From contig NZ_VDMN01000002.1 of NCBI RefSeq assembly GCF_006335145.1, positions 186,001 through 250,000 of the forward strand: 64,000 bases of DNA, in the 5' to 3' direction. Position 1 is the first letter of the stretch. Each line of letters begins with the position of its first letter. Made by a program: the position numbers and the translations under genes. Below, in pieces: positions 8,674 through 17,053 of the stretch. The notes under the pieces are model-generated. The model saw nothing but the letters and a program-made list of their open reading frames with translations. It was not told the origin of the DNA and ran no database searches. The DNA is from Aliirhizobium smilacinae. Its GTDB lineage: Bacteria; Pseudomonadota; Alphaproteobacteria; Rhizobiales; Rhizobiaceae.

Positions 8674-9601
8674 TTTTCGGTCCTTTCATTTCCAGGCGCC
8701 AGCGCTGGACGGGGTCGAGCGCGATACGCAGCCAGTTGGACAGAAGGTTGAGCGAGAGTGTGGTGAGGATGATCGCCAGACCCGGCCAGAAGGACAGCCA
8801 CCAGGCATTGGTGAGGTACTGGCGGCCTTGGCTAATCATCAGGCCCCAGGTGATTTCCGGCGGCTGGATGCCTATACCGAGGAAGGAAAGCGCGCTTTCC
8901 GCCAGCATGACATAGGCGAAATCGAGCGTGGCGAGCGTCGTCAGCGTCGGGAAGACCACCGGCAGGATGTGGCGGAACAGGATGCGCTTCGACGATGCGC
9001 CCATGACACGGGCGGCCTGCACGAACATGCGGCTCTTGATTTCCAGAACCTCGGCGCGGGTGGTGCGCAGATAGACCGGAATACGGGTGATCGACAGGAC
9101 CAGCATCAGGTTGAGGATGGACGATCCGAGGATGTAGAGCACGATCACCGCGACGAGCAGCGACGGGAAGGACATGATGACGTCGGCGATGCGCATGATG
9201 ACCTGGCTGACGCGCTCCGACGCGAAGCCGGCGATCAGGCCGAGCAGCGTGCCGACGACAGCAGAGATGAAGACGGCGCCGGCGGCCACCATGATGGTGT
9301 TCTGGGTGGCAACAATGATGCGCGGCCAGAGTGGGCGGCCAAGCGCATCGGCGCCGAGCCACATGAACCATTCGCGCGAAAAATCGAACGGTGCGAGGTT
9401 GCGGCCGCGCAGGTTCTGTTTCGTGGCGATTTCATCGAGCCAGCTCGGGCCGATGATCGCCATGACGATAACGAAGACGAGGAAGATCGCGGCACAGAGC
9501 GCGAACTTGTCGGCCCAGAGCATGCGCGCCATGCGCACGAAAGCGCTCGGTTCGGCTGCGACGGTTTCCTTGGTGGGAGTGGATTGAATGGCCATGGTCA
9601 T
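8666..9601 (-). CDS. ABC transporter permease, DppC type
   Basis: A 311-residue inner-membrane permease. A cytoplasmic N-tail of about 30 residues is followed by a first membrane helix (FALCAAIFLVFVIVMAII). The BPD_transp_1 core spans about 100-300 with the conserved cytoplasmic loop ARVMGASSKRILFRHILP (EAA loop). The PPEITWGLMISQGRQYL block is typical of DppC. It sits 8 bases downstream of the DppB-type permease and forms the other half of the channel. Confidence 0.92.
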   Translation of the reverse strand: MTMAIQSTPTKETVAAEPSAFVRMARMLWADKFALCAAIFLVFVIVMAIIGPSWLDEIATKQNLRGRNLAPFDFSREWFMWLGADALGRPLWPRIIVATQNTIMVAAGAVFISAVVGTLLGLIAGFASERVSQVIMRIADVIMSFPSLLVAVIVLYILGSSILNLMLVLSITRIPVYLRTTRAEVLEIKSRMFVQAARVMGASSKRILFRHILPVVFPTLTTLATLDFAYVMLAESALSFLGIGIQPPEITWGLMISQGRQYLTNAWWLSFWPGLAIILTTLSLNLLSNWLRIALDPVQRWRLEMKGPKNG

Positions 9602-9609
9602 GTCGATCC

Positions 9610-10524
9610 TCAGTAGCGGATGCGTGGATCGAGAAGCGCGTAAGCAAGGTCGATCACGAGGTTCATGAGGAAGATGGCGAAAGCAGTGACGAGGATCGCC
9701 GCCAGCACGACGTTGAAGTCACGCTGCAGGATGCTGTCGATCATCAGCTTGCCGACGCCGGGGAAACCAAAGATGGTCTCGATGATGACTGCGCCGTTCA
9801 AAAGGCTGGCGGCCTGGTCGCCAATGACGGTAATGACCGGCAGCATGGCGTTGCGCAGGGCGTGGATGAAGATGATCGGGCCGGATTTCACGCCCTTGGC
9901 GCGGGCCGTCTTCACATAGGCAGAAGAGAGTGCGGAGATCATCGAGCCACGCACCACCTGAACGATGATGCCGAAGGGCCGCACGAACAAGACGCAGATC
10001 GGCAGGATCCAGTGCGACAGCGTGCCGGTTCCGGACGTCGGTAGCCAGGACAGCTGGATGGCAAATACAACGATCGCCACGATGGCGAGCCAGAAATCCG
10101 GCACTGAAGCGCCGATCAGCGACACCATCGAAGAAAACCGGTCAAAGAAGCCGCCGGTGCGGAAGGCAGCGAGCGAGCCGACGACGATGGCGCAGACGGT
10201 GACCAGGGTCATGGTGATGACGGCGAGCCACAACGTCCAGACGAAAGCTTCGAGAACGACATCGAGCGCCGGGCGGGCCTTGCGCAGGCTTTCGCCGAGA
10301 TCGCCGGTTACGACATTGCCGACATACTGGCCGAACTGCACGAGCAGCGGCTGATCCAGCCCGTGCAGGGCGCGGAACTCAGCCTTCATTTCGGCGGAAG
10401 CTTCTACGGGAAGGAACAGCGAGGCCGGGTCACCCGTCAGACGGGACAGGAAGAAGACCATGACCAGCAACCCGATGAGCGAGATGAGACTGGCGAAGGC
10501 GCGCTTGCGGATAAAACTGAGCAT
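9610..10524 (-). CDS. ABC transporter permease, DppB type
   Basis: A 304-residue inner-membrane permease. The N-terminal helix (ASLISLIGLLVMVFFLSRL) and the DppB N-domain (GDPASLFLP, YVGNVVTGDLGESLRKARP) precede the transport core. The EAA-type loop is KTARAKGVKSGPIIFIHALRNAMLPVI. The C-terminal DLAYALLDPRIRY is diagnostic of DppB proteins. An intercistronic hairpin separates it from the binding-protein gene. Confidence 0.92.
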   Translation of the reverse strand: MLSFIRKRAFASLISLIGLLVMVFFLSRLTGDPASLFLPVEASAEMKAEFRALHGLDQPLLVQFGQYVGNVVTGDLGESLRKARPALDVVLEAFVWTLWLAVITMTLVTVCAIVVGSLAAFRTGGFFDRFSSMVSLIGASVPDFWLAIVAIVVFAIQLSWLPTSGTGTLSHWILPICVLFVRPFGIIVQVVRGSMISALSSAYVKTARAKGVKSGPIIFIHALRNAMLPVITVIGDQAASLLNGAVIIETIFGFPGVGKLMIDSILQRDFNVVLAAILVTAFAIFLMNLVIDLAYALLDPRIRY

Positions 10525-10544
10525 GGTGACCTCGATCTTGGTGG

Positions 10545-10572
10545 AATGGACGGCGGCGGACCGCCGTCCATT
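10545..10572 (-). promoter_or_regulatory. strong intercistronic hairpin between binding-protein and permease genes
   Basis: A perfect 12-bp stem (AATGGACGGCGG and CCGCCGTCCATT) with a 4-base loop, 36 bases after the stop of the binding-protein gene. No T-run follows on the minus strand. This arrangement usually stabilises the upstream mRNA segment or attenuates read-through, giving more binding protein than permease. Confidence 0.7.
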
Positions 10573-10607
10573 TCGCTTCGACTGGGGCGATAGCGATCGC
10601 CTGATGG

Positions 10608-12125
10608 TTACTGCTTGAAACCGATCTCGGAGAGCTGCAGCATGGAGTTGGTGGCGATGCTGGGCTTGAAGTCCAGGCGCTCGGACACGCGGGAATAACC
10701 GACCATGTGGAAGAGAAGGGCATCTGCGACGAGATCGTCGTGGACATAGGCGATCAGTTGCGACCAGAGCTTTGCGCGTTCGTCACCGGTGGCAGCCGAG
10801 GCGCGGGCGATGAGATCATCGACCTTGGGGTCGGCGTAACCAGACTGCGTGCCCTTCGAGTCGTATTTGAAGAACATGGTGAAGGACGGATCACCCTTGG
10901 AATTGTCGTGCATTGCAGCGACAATCGTCGGGCCCCGGCCTTCCTTGAACGGCTTCGAATAATAGACCTCGTGTTCCGCGACTTCGACGAACTTAAGGTC
11001 AACCTTGAAACCGACGTCCTGCAGCTGTGCCTGGACGGCCTCCATGATCTCCGTGACGTTCGGGAAATTGGCTGTACGGGCAACCATGGTGATCGGCGTA
11101 TCGACAGGAACGCCGGCAGCCTTGGCTTCCTCAAGCAGTTTTTTGGCCTGGTCCGGATCGTACGGGAACACCTTCACGTCCGGGTTCCAGCCAAGCGTGG
11201 TCGGCGGCACCAGAGCGGTGGCAAGAACGGCATCCTGTGGAACCAGTGTGCCGATGAACGCCTGACGATCGATGGCCAGATTCAGCGCCTTGCGGACACG
11301 GACATCGTTGAGAGGCGCAATGTTGCCATCGATGCGCAGATAGACGGTTTCACTGTCGAGATAGGAGAAGTCGGTCTTTTCGTTGGTAGCTTCGACCTGA
11401 GAGATCGATGGTGCGAGATCGGCTTCACCGGCCTGAACCATGGCAGCGCGAACGGCCGGATCGGTACGGAACAGGTAGGTTGCCTTGGTGACGGCGGGCT
11501 TCTTGCCCCAGTAGTCGTCACGGGCGTCGAGAACGATCTGCTGGCCCGGCGTCCAGTTGGACAGCTTGTAAGGGCCGGTGCCGACCGGCTCGCGGATGAA
11601 TTCGAGCGGCGTGCCTTCCGGGACGATAGTGACGAGCGACAGAAGCAGCGGCAGGATCGGCTGAACCGGATCGACCTTGAAATCGATGGTGTTGTCGTCA
11701 ACGACCTTAACGTCGAACTTCATGCCGCCGAAATAACGGCGGGATTCGCAAATGTTCTTGTCGCTGAAAATGCGGTCGAAGCTGTATTTGACATCCTTGG
11801 CGCCAAAGGTCTTGCCGTCGGAAAATTTAACACCCTGACGAAGATGGAAACGCCAGGCGCCATCGCCGGTCTGTTCCCACTTTTCGGCCAGCCGGGGCAT
11901 GACGCCCTGTTTGCCGCGAACGTCGAGCTCGGTCAGTGTTTCGCTGACGTTCTCCATGATGACGCGGCCGATATTGGAACGGGTCGCCATGCACGGTTCG
12001 AGCAGGTCCGCTTCTTCCGGCAGGACAATCTTGATATCCGTCGATGCGGCATGAACCGGCGCTACGCCAGTGCCGAATGCGAGGACAGAACCCAACAGGG
12101 CTCCAAGCAAATGCGAAGTCTTCAT
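10608..12125 (-). CDS. ABC transporter periplasmic substrate-binding protein, family 5
   Basis: A 505-residue solute-binding protein of the DppA/OppA family. A signal peptide of about 26 residues (MKTSHLLGALLGSVLAFG, cleavage after VHA) directs it to the periplasm. The family 5 signature is visible in WRFHLRQGVKFSDGKTFGAKDVKYSFDRI (about 100) and VRKALNLAIDRQAFIGTLVPQ (about 280). GGAGGAG lies just before the ATG. It is the first gene of the minus-strand operon and faces the Asp-box gene across a 352-bp AT-rich control region. Family 5 members bind peptides, oligosaccharides, nickel, opines and others, so the ligand is open. Confidence 0.92.
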   Translation of the reverse strand: MKTSHLLGALLGSVLAFGTGVAPVHAASTDIKIVLPEEADLLEPCMATRSNIGRVIMENVSETLTELDVRGKQGVMPRLAEKWEQTGDGAWRFHLRQGVKFSDGKTFGAKDVKYSFDRIFSDKNICESRRYFGGMKFDVKVVDDNTIDFKVDPVQPILPLLLSLVTIVPEGTPLEFIREPVGTGPYKLSNWTPGQQIVLDARDDYWGKKPAVTKATYLFRTDPAVRAAMVQAGEADLAPSISQVEATNEKTDFSYLDSETVYLRIDGNIAPLNDVRVRKALNLAIDRQAFIGTLVPQDAVLATALVPPTTLGWNPDVKVFPYDPDQAKKLLEEAKAAGVPVDTPITMVARTANFPNVTEIMEAVQAQLQDVGFKVDLKFVEVAEHEVYYSKPFKEGRGPTIVAAMHDNSKGDPSFTMFFKYDSKGTQSGYADPKVDDLIARASAATGDERAKLWSQLIAYVHDDLVADALLFHMVGYSRVSERLDFKPSIATNSMLQLSEIGFKQ

Positions 12126-12477
12126 GTCATTCTCCTCCCTCTGGGTGCGGGTCGCACCGCTTGCTGTTCATCTCGCGCCGGCCTGTTCGGCTCACGCGGT
12201 CTGAAGGCATTCCTCCTTGAAGCCCTATGCGTCGGTCGGGATGCCTCCGTCCTTTTCGTCGCCATGAGCGGGCTGGCGCAAACCATCGGATGTCTCGGCA
12301 AGTTTGTCAAATTAAATATTCAGAACTATCAATTTGTACAAATTTGCCTTTCATAAAACGATTTAATTTCAAATACATGTATCGTCCGTTCGGATCGTCA
12401 ATAGCAAATTTGCAGATTTTTCAAACTTGACAACTTTGTTATTTGGGTGATTTTCATGTGGGTAAGAGGAGACCCTG
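12126..12477. promoter_or_regulatory. 352-bp AT-rich divergent control region
   Basis: No gene here. It drives the importer operon to the left and the Asp-box operon to the right. Between 12300 and 12460 the base composition turns AT-rich with several small palindromes: TTTGTCAAA (12303-12311), AATTTGTACAAATT (12331-12344) and GCAAATTTGC (12404-12413). A TTGACA at 12427-12432 with a weak ATTTTC 17 bases on could be a promoter for the rightward operon. Confidence 0.6.
12331..12344. promoter_or_regulatory. perfect palindrome, candidate GntR-family operator
   Basis: AATTTGTACAAATT is a perfect 14-base palindrome with the central GT/AC often seen in FadR-type GntR operators. The GntR gene ending at 16347 is the nearest candidate regulator. 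The link is inference. Confidence 0.5.
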
Positions 12478-13671
12478 ATGACGCCTGAACAAATAGCAAC
12501 CGTCATGACCGGTGCGGTGAAAGCCACTGGGAGTGGACGACACGAGGCCATGTTGGCTTCACCGATGATCCAGAACCACGCGTCCTTCCTGCACCTGACC
12601 GAGGATGGCGCACTCATCTGCGCCTGGTTCGGCGGCACGCTGGAAGGGAAATCGGATATCTCGATCTTTGCTTCGGTTCTGGCTGACGGGTCCGACCAGT
12701 GGGGCGAGCCGCAGCGGCTGAGTTTTGACCCGAGCCATTCCGAACAGAACCCGGTTCTGTTCACCGCGCCTGGTGGCGGCCTGTTTCTGTTCCACACCTC
12801 GCAGCCCTCCGGCAATCAGGACGAATGCCGTATCCGCATGGCAGAAATCTCGCGCGATGCCGCCGACCCGACCATGCTGACGGCGGGTGAAGGACAATAT
12901 CTCGACCTGCCGCGCGGCTGTTTCGTTCGTGCTCCGCTGACCATTCGCGACGATGGCGCATGGCTTCTGCCGATCTTCCGTTGCATCCAGCGGCCGGGCC
13001 AGAAATGGAACGGCAGCCATGACCGCGCCGCGGTCGGCATTTCGCAGGATGGCGGCAAGACCTGGGCGCTCGAAGACCTCGACCAATCGACCGGCTGCGT
13101 ACACATGAGCCCGGTATCGATCGGTGACAACAAGCTGGCGGCTGTGTTCCGCCGCCGTCAGGCCGATTTCGTCTATCGCACCGAAAGCGCCGATGGCGGC
13201 CGCACATGGTCCGCACCGCAGGCAACCGATGTGCCCAACAACAATTCCTCGATCGCAGCTATCCGCCTGAAGGACGGCCGCATCGCGATGATCTGCAACC
13301 CGACCAATGCGGAGATGTCGAGCGACCGCCGCGCCTCGCTTTACGACGAGCTGGGCGAGGACGACGACCGGCCAGATGCCAACCCGGATGGCGGCTGCGT
13401 GCCGATCTGGGGCGTGCCGCGCGCGCCGGTTTCCGTCTGCATTTCCGATGACGGAGCCAAGAGTTTTTCGCAGCGGATCCTCATCGAGGATGGTCCGGGC
13501 ACCTGCCTGTCGAACAATTCCATCGACGGTCACAACAAGGAAATGTCCTATCCGTGGCTGCTGGAAGGCACCGACGGCAGCCTTCACATCGCCTACACCT
13601 ATTACAGGCGCGCCATCAAATATGTTCGTCTCGCCCCAGGCTGGGCTGATGCGGTAAAAGCGGGAGAATAA
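12478..13671 (+). CDS. Asp-box (BNR repeat, sialidase-like) glycoside hydrolase-type protein
   Basis: A 397-residue beta-propeller protein. Three Asp boxes (S-x-D-x-G-x-x-W type) are visible: [12 protein letters not shown] (about 182), [12 protein letters not shown] (about 238) and a variant [11 protein letters not shown] (about 322). The segment [13 protein letters not shown] and the C-terminal [15 protein letters not shown] resemble bacterial sialidase-family hydrolases. No signal peptide is seen, so it should act in the cytoplasm on an imported substrate. GAGGAGA precedes the ATG. It is 2 bases from the PdxA2-like gene, so it belongs to that operon. The true substrate need not be sialic acid; the pathway around it points to other acidic sugars. 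Confidence 0.75.
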   Translation: MTPEQIATVMTGAVKATGSGRHEAMLASPMIQNHASFLHLTEDGALICAWFGGTLEGKSDISIFASVLADGSDQWGEPQRLSFDPSHSEQNPVLFTAPGGGLFLFHTSQPSGNQDECRIRMAEISRDAADPTMLTAGEGQYLDLPRGCFVRAPLTIRDDGAWLLPIFRCIQRPGQKWNGSHDRAAVGISQDGGKTWALEDLDQSTGCVHMSPVSIGDNKLAAVFRRRQADFVYRTESADGGRTWSAPQATDVPNNNSSIAAIRLKDGRIAMICNPTNAEMSSDRRASLYDELGEDDDRPDANPDGGCVPIWGVPRAPVSVCISDDGAKSFSQRILIEDGPGTCLSNNSIDGHNKEMSYPWLLEGTDGSLHIAYTYYRRAIKYVRLAPGWADAVKAGE

Positions 13672-13673
13672 TC

Positions 13674-14633
13674 ATGAGCAATATCATCGGCATCACCATG
13701 GGTGACCCGTGCGGCGTCGGACCGGAAATCACGGTGCGGGCGCTGGCCGAAATGGGCGACGCGGACCGCGCTGCCACCCGCATCTACGGCAACTTGCCGA
13801 CGCTGGAAGCGGCCCGAAAGGCGCTCAACGTCGACATCGATCTGACCCCTTACGTCGTCGACCTGCCGATCGAAGGCGCACCGCTGCCCTGGGGCACGCT
13901 GTCGCCGGTTGCTGGCGATGCTGCCTTCCGCTTCATCGAAAAGGCGGTGCGTGATGCCGAATCCGGCGTGATCGGCTGCATCGTGACAGCACCTATCAAC
14001 AAGGAAGCGCTCAACCTTGCCGGCCACCATTACGATGGTCATACCGGCATGCTGCGCAGCCTGACGAAATCGGCGGCCGCCTATATGCTGCTGGCCTCGG
14101 AAAAGCTGAAGGTCATCCACGTTTCCACACACGTGTCCTTGCAGGAAGCCATCCGCCGCGCCACCACCGAGCGGGTTCTGGCGACGATCAAGGCCGGCAA
14201 CGACCACCTGAAGCGCACCGGTTATGCGGCTCCGCGCATCGCGGTTGCCGGCATCAACCCGCATTGCGGTGAAAATGGCTTGTTCGGCACCGAAGATGAC
14301 GAGCAGATCGCACCAGCCGTTGCCGCCGCGCGTGCCGAAGGCATCGATGCCTATGGTCCGATTTCGGCCGATACCGTATTCCACCGCGCCTATTCCGGCG
14401 GCTTTGATCTCGTCGTGGCGCAATACCACGATCAGGGCCATATCCCGATCAAGCTCGTCGCCTTCGATACGGCCGTGAACGTCTCCGTCGACCTGACGAT
14501 CGACCGCACCTCGGTCGACCACGGCACCGCCTTCGACATTGCCGGCAAGGGCATCGCCAACCATGGCAACATGTTGTCGGCAATCGCCTATGCGCGCAAG
14601 CTGGTGGCTGGCGGTAAGGGAGAGCAGGTATGA
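13674..14633 (+). CDS. PdxA2-like four-carbon acid-4-phosphate dehydrogenase
   Basis: A 319-residue member of the PdxA family of NAD- and metal-dependent dehydrogenases. Seen are [11 protein letters not shown] at the start, the first metal His in HYDGHTGML, the second in INPHCGENG and the third in [11 protein letters not shown]. Biosynthetic PdxA makes vitamin B6, but catabolic PdxA2 proteins oxidise and decarboxylate threonate- or erythronate-4-phosphate to dihydroxyacetone phosphate and work with DUF1537 kinases. A DUF1537 kinase lies at 17054 in this same locus, so the catabolic role is favoured (inference from established pairing). Confidence 0.85.
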   Translation: MSNIIGITMGDPCGVGPEITVRALAEMGDADRAATRIYGNLPTLEAARKALNVDIDLTPYVVDLPIEGAPLPWGTLSPVAGDAAFRFIEKAVRDAESGVIGCIVTAPINKEALNLAGHHYDGHTGMLRSLTKSAAAYMLLASEKLKVIHVSTHVSLQEAIRRATTERVLATIKAGNDHLKRTGYAAPRIAVAGINPHCGENGLFGTEDDEQIAPAVAAARAEGIDAYGPISADTVFHRAYSGGFDLVVAQYHDQGHIPIKLVAFDTAVNVSVDLTIDRTSVDHGTAFDIAGKGIANHGNMLSAIAYARKLVAGGKGEQV

Positions 14634-15751
14634 GCAGCGCTCCCGTCATCATTCTGCATCAGCCCAAGCGGCTGATTGTCGGCGCCGGCACGATTGGTGA
14701 AGTCGGCCCATGGGCCGCAGACGTTTCCTCGACGCTGGTGATTGCAACGCCGATCACCGCCGGCTTTATCGACCGGTTGAAGTTGCCAGGCAAGGTCGCC
14801 CTGTTCGATGCCATCCCAGGCGAGCCGGAGATTGCAACACTCGATGCTGCCTTGGCTGCGGCGCGGGTCGCAAAGCCGGATCTCATCGTCGGTCTCGGCG
14901 GCGGATCGGTGATGGATGTCGCCAAGCTGGTTGCGGCCCTTTGGGATGGCGAACAGACGCTGACCGATGTCGCGGGCCCCAATAAGGTGGCCGGCCGCAA
15001 AACTCTGTTGGCGCAGGTGGCGACCACGGCTGGCACAGGCTCGGAAGCCGGCATCCGCTCGTTGATCACCGATCCCGTGAAGGGCGCCAAGATTGCGGTC
15101 GAGAGCCCTTATCTGATCGCCGATCTCGCCGTGCTCGACCCGGAACTCACCTACTCTGTGCCGCCGGCCGTAACCGCAGCAACCGGCGTAGATGCCATGG
15201 CGCATTGCGTCGAGGCGTTTACCAGTAAGCGCGCGCATCCGATGATAGACGGCTTTGCCCGCATGGGCTTTCACCTCGTCGGCAAGTTTCTGGCCCGCGC
15301 TGTGAAGGACGGATCGGATCGTGAAGCCCGCGAAGGCCTGATGCTCGCCTCCTACTACGGCGGCATATGCCTTGGACCAGTCAACACGGCGGCAGGCCAT
15401 GCCATCGCCTATCCGCTTGGAACGCTTCTGCATCTGCCGCATGGGCTCGCCAATGCCATTGTGTTTCCGCATGTTTTGGCCTTCAACCAGCCAGTCGTGG
15501 CAGACAAGACGGCGGAAGTGGCCGAAGCACTTGGCTTTGGCAAGGATCTTTCGCAGGCGGATCTCAGCGGGGCTGCGCATGCATTCTGCGCCGATCTCGG
15601 CATCGAGATGTCGCTGGCCAGGCATGGTGCGACCGAAGCAGATCTGTCGCGTTTTGCGGCGGATGCGCATGCCATCCGCAGACTGATGGACAATAACCCT
15701 GCCGACATGAGCGTCGATGACGTTCTGGGGATTTACCGGGCAAGCTTCTAA
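14630..15751 (+). CDS. iron-containing alcohol dehydrogenase, second paralogue
   Basis: A 373-residue group III alcohol dehydrogenase-type protein, start codon overlapping the PdxA2-like stop by 4 bases (ATGA). The NAD site is [12 protein letters not shown] (about 88); metal ligands are in [12 protein letters not shown] and [19 protein letters not shown]. It is only distantly similar to the FucO-like enzyme at 1928 and looks closer to the maleylacetate reductase / 4-hydroxybutyrate dehydrogenase side of the family. Role in the pathway: oxidation or reduction of a short semialdehyde or hydroxyacid (inference). Confidence 0.85.
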   Translation: MSSAPVIILHQPKRLIVGAGTIGEVGPWAADVSSTLVIATPITAGFIDRLKLPGKVALFDAIPGEPEIATLDAALAAARVAKPDLIVGLGGGSVMDVAKLVAALWDGEQTLTDVAGPNKVAGRKTLLAQVATTAGTGSEAGIRSLITDPVKGAKIAVESPYLIADLAVLDPELTYSVPPAVTAATGVDAMAHCVEAFTSKRAHPMIDGFARMGFHLVGKFLARAVKDGSDREAREGLMLASYYGGICLGPVNTAAGHAIAYPLGTLLHLPHGLANAIVFPHVLAFNQPVVADKTAEVAEALGFGKDLSQADLSGAAHAFCADLGIEMSLARHGATEADLSRFAADAHAIRRLMDNNPADMSVDDVLGIYRASF

Positions 15752-15771
15752 AAAGCTGCCTTGGAGGAGGG

Positions 15772-15802
15772 AAGGCGGTGCGAGCGATCGTGCCGCCTTT
15801 TT
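15772..15802 (+). terminator. rho-independent terminator of the Asp-box/PdxA2 operon
   Basis: AAGGCGG and CCGCCTT form a GC-rich stem with further pairing inside (GCGA/TCGT), followed by TTTTT on the plus strand, 20 bases after the dehydrogenase stop. Confidence 0.85.
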
Positions 15803-15863
15803 CATATCCAGCCCGGACAGACTCTAGAGCTGGTTTTCATATACACGGGCTGGACGACGTCTC

Positions 15864-16202
15864 TTATCTCCGTCCTCGGCCCTGCTGCGATTCCTTCGCC
15901 GAGCCGCAGAAGCCGGCAGGCTTGCTTTTTACCCAGGCAACGAATTTCTGAATGTCGGAGCTCTCAAGGAGAGCCTGAATCGTCGAAAATGTCTTGGCGA
16001 GCTGCGAATTCGTGAAGACGGCATGAATCTGGTCATGGCAGACCCTATGCAGCAGAACGGTCTGCTTGCCGCCCTTGCTTTTCGGAACAAGGTGATGTGC
16101 ATCTTCATCGCCAACCGGGATGATACGGTCGCACAGGGCGCAAAGCGTCGGTTCCGGCTCCTCCTGCGACGAAGCGAAATCCTCTCTGATTTTGCGGGCC
16201 AT
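15864..16202 (-). CDS. small HNH endonuclease-type protein
   Basis: A 112-residue protein with the HNH layout: a zinc knuckle half CALC (about 21-24), catalytic DAHHLVPKSKGG (about 34) and the closing HRVCHDQIH (about 52). HNH domains cut or nick DNA. The C-terminal half (VFTNSQLAKTF onward) resembles conserved stand-alone HNH proteins of bacteria; the last 20 residues are basic. The start has no clear ribosome site. It stands alone between a terminator and a 14-bp hairpin, in the middle of an otherwise metabolic locus, with no visible phage, toxin or restriction partner. Confidence 0.7.
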   Translation of the reverse strand: MARKIREDFASSQEEPEPTLCALCDRIIPVGDEDAHHLVPKSKGGKQTVLLHRVCHDQIHAVFTNSQLAKTFSTIQALLESSDIQKFVAWVKSKPAGFCGSAKESQQGRGRR

Positions 16203-16238
16203 TGGTATTCTGCCGTTTTTTGTAAAGGATGCGTGCCG

Positions 16239-16269
16239 GAGCCCGTATCGATCTGATCGATACGGGCTC
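16239..16269. repeat. perfect 14-bp inverted repeat between HNH and GntR genes
   Basis: GAGCCCGTATCGAT and ATCGATACGGGCTC flank a 3-base loop. It lies 78 bases past the GntR stop and 37 bases before the HNH start. No T-run follows on either strand, so a plain rho-independent terminator is doubtful; a processing or boundary hairpin, or an operator for HNH, is possible. Confidence 0.75.
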
Positions 16270-16346
16270 GATGCCGCCAGATACCGCTTCTGCCGCTGGG
16301 GAGCAACGATGTTTCGAAAACAGCCTATCTGGGCGGCGCCTGAAAG

Positions 16347-17051
16347 CTACTGATGCGACGACTGAAATAACCGTTCGCGTGACCCCTTCAAATGCTCAAG
16401 CATCAGGCGTCGTGCCTCGTCCTCGTCACGGTTGGCGATCGCTGATGCAATCGCCTCGTGTTCGGCGAAAACGCGGGTGAGACCCGATGCCTCGCGCTTG
16501 ATCGAGGCGCCGTGGAATTTCATGCCGACAGCAATGTGGTCCTTCAGCGCTTCCATGGCGGTGGAGAAATAGTTGTTCTGCGCAGCGCGGGCGATGGCGA
16601 GGTGGAACTGGAAATCGGCATCCTCGCGGTGCGACTGGCGGTTGGTTGCGTCACGCAGCAGTTCCAGCGCCTGACGGATCGCCTTGAGGCTTTCGGCATC
16701 GTGGCGGGTCGCCGCGGCAGCTGCAGCGGCTGGCTCCAGCGTCAGCCGGAATTCATAACAGTTGAGAAGATCCGCGACGTTTTCCAGCTGGCCGAAACCG
16801 AGCGGGTTTCTCAAGCCCATCGAGCGGACAAAGCTGCCTGCACCACGGCGGGAATAGATCAGGCTCTGGTCGCGCAGACGTTTCAGCGCCTCACGGATAA
16901 CCGGGCGGGACACCTCGAATTCGGCAGCGAGATCGTGTTCTGTCGGCAGGCGTTCGTCCGGCTTGTAGGCGCCGGATTTGATGGCACGCAGCATGCGCTC
17001 GAAAACGATATCGGCAAGCCCCTTGCGGGCGGTTCCTGTTTCCAGTCCCAT
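16347..17051 (-). CDS. GntR-family regulator, FadR/FCD subgroup
   Basis: A 234-residue repressor-type protein. The N-terminal winged helix (about 10-75) shows YKPDERLPTEHDLAAEFEVSRPVIREALKRLRDQSLI. The FCD ligand domain (about 95-225) shows the acidic/His metal site pieces EDADFQFHLAIARAAQNN and RVFAEHEAIASAIANRDEDEAR. The start is the ATG two bases after the DUF1537 stop region; a longer frame into the kinase is a shadow. Co-transcribed with the C4-acid kinase, so it most likely senses an acid intermediate of region B. Confidence 0.88.
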   Translation of the reverse strand: MGLETGTARKGLADIVFERMLRAIKSGAYKPDERLPTEHDLAAEFEVSRPVIREALKRLRDQSLIYSRRGAGSFVRSMGLRNPLGFGQLENVADLLNCYEFRLTLEPAAAAAAATRHDAESLKAIRQALELLRDATNRQSHREDADFQFHLAIARAAQNNYFSTAMEALKDHIAVGMKFHGASIKREASGLTRVFAEHEAIASAIANRDEDEARRLMLEHLKGSRERLFQSSHQ

Positions 17052-17053
17052 CT

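Noticed and set aside
10707..12356. A 549-codon open frame on the plus strand
   Set aside because: Antisense to the binding-protein gene with its signal peptide and family marks; composition rich in Arg, Asp and Gly as in shadow frames.
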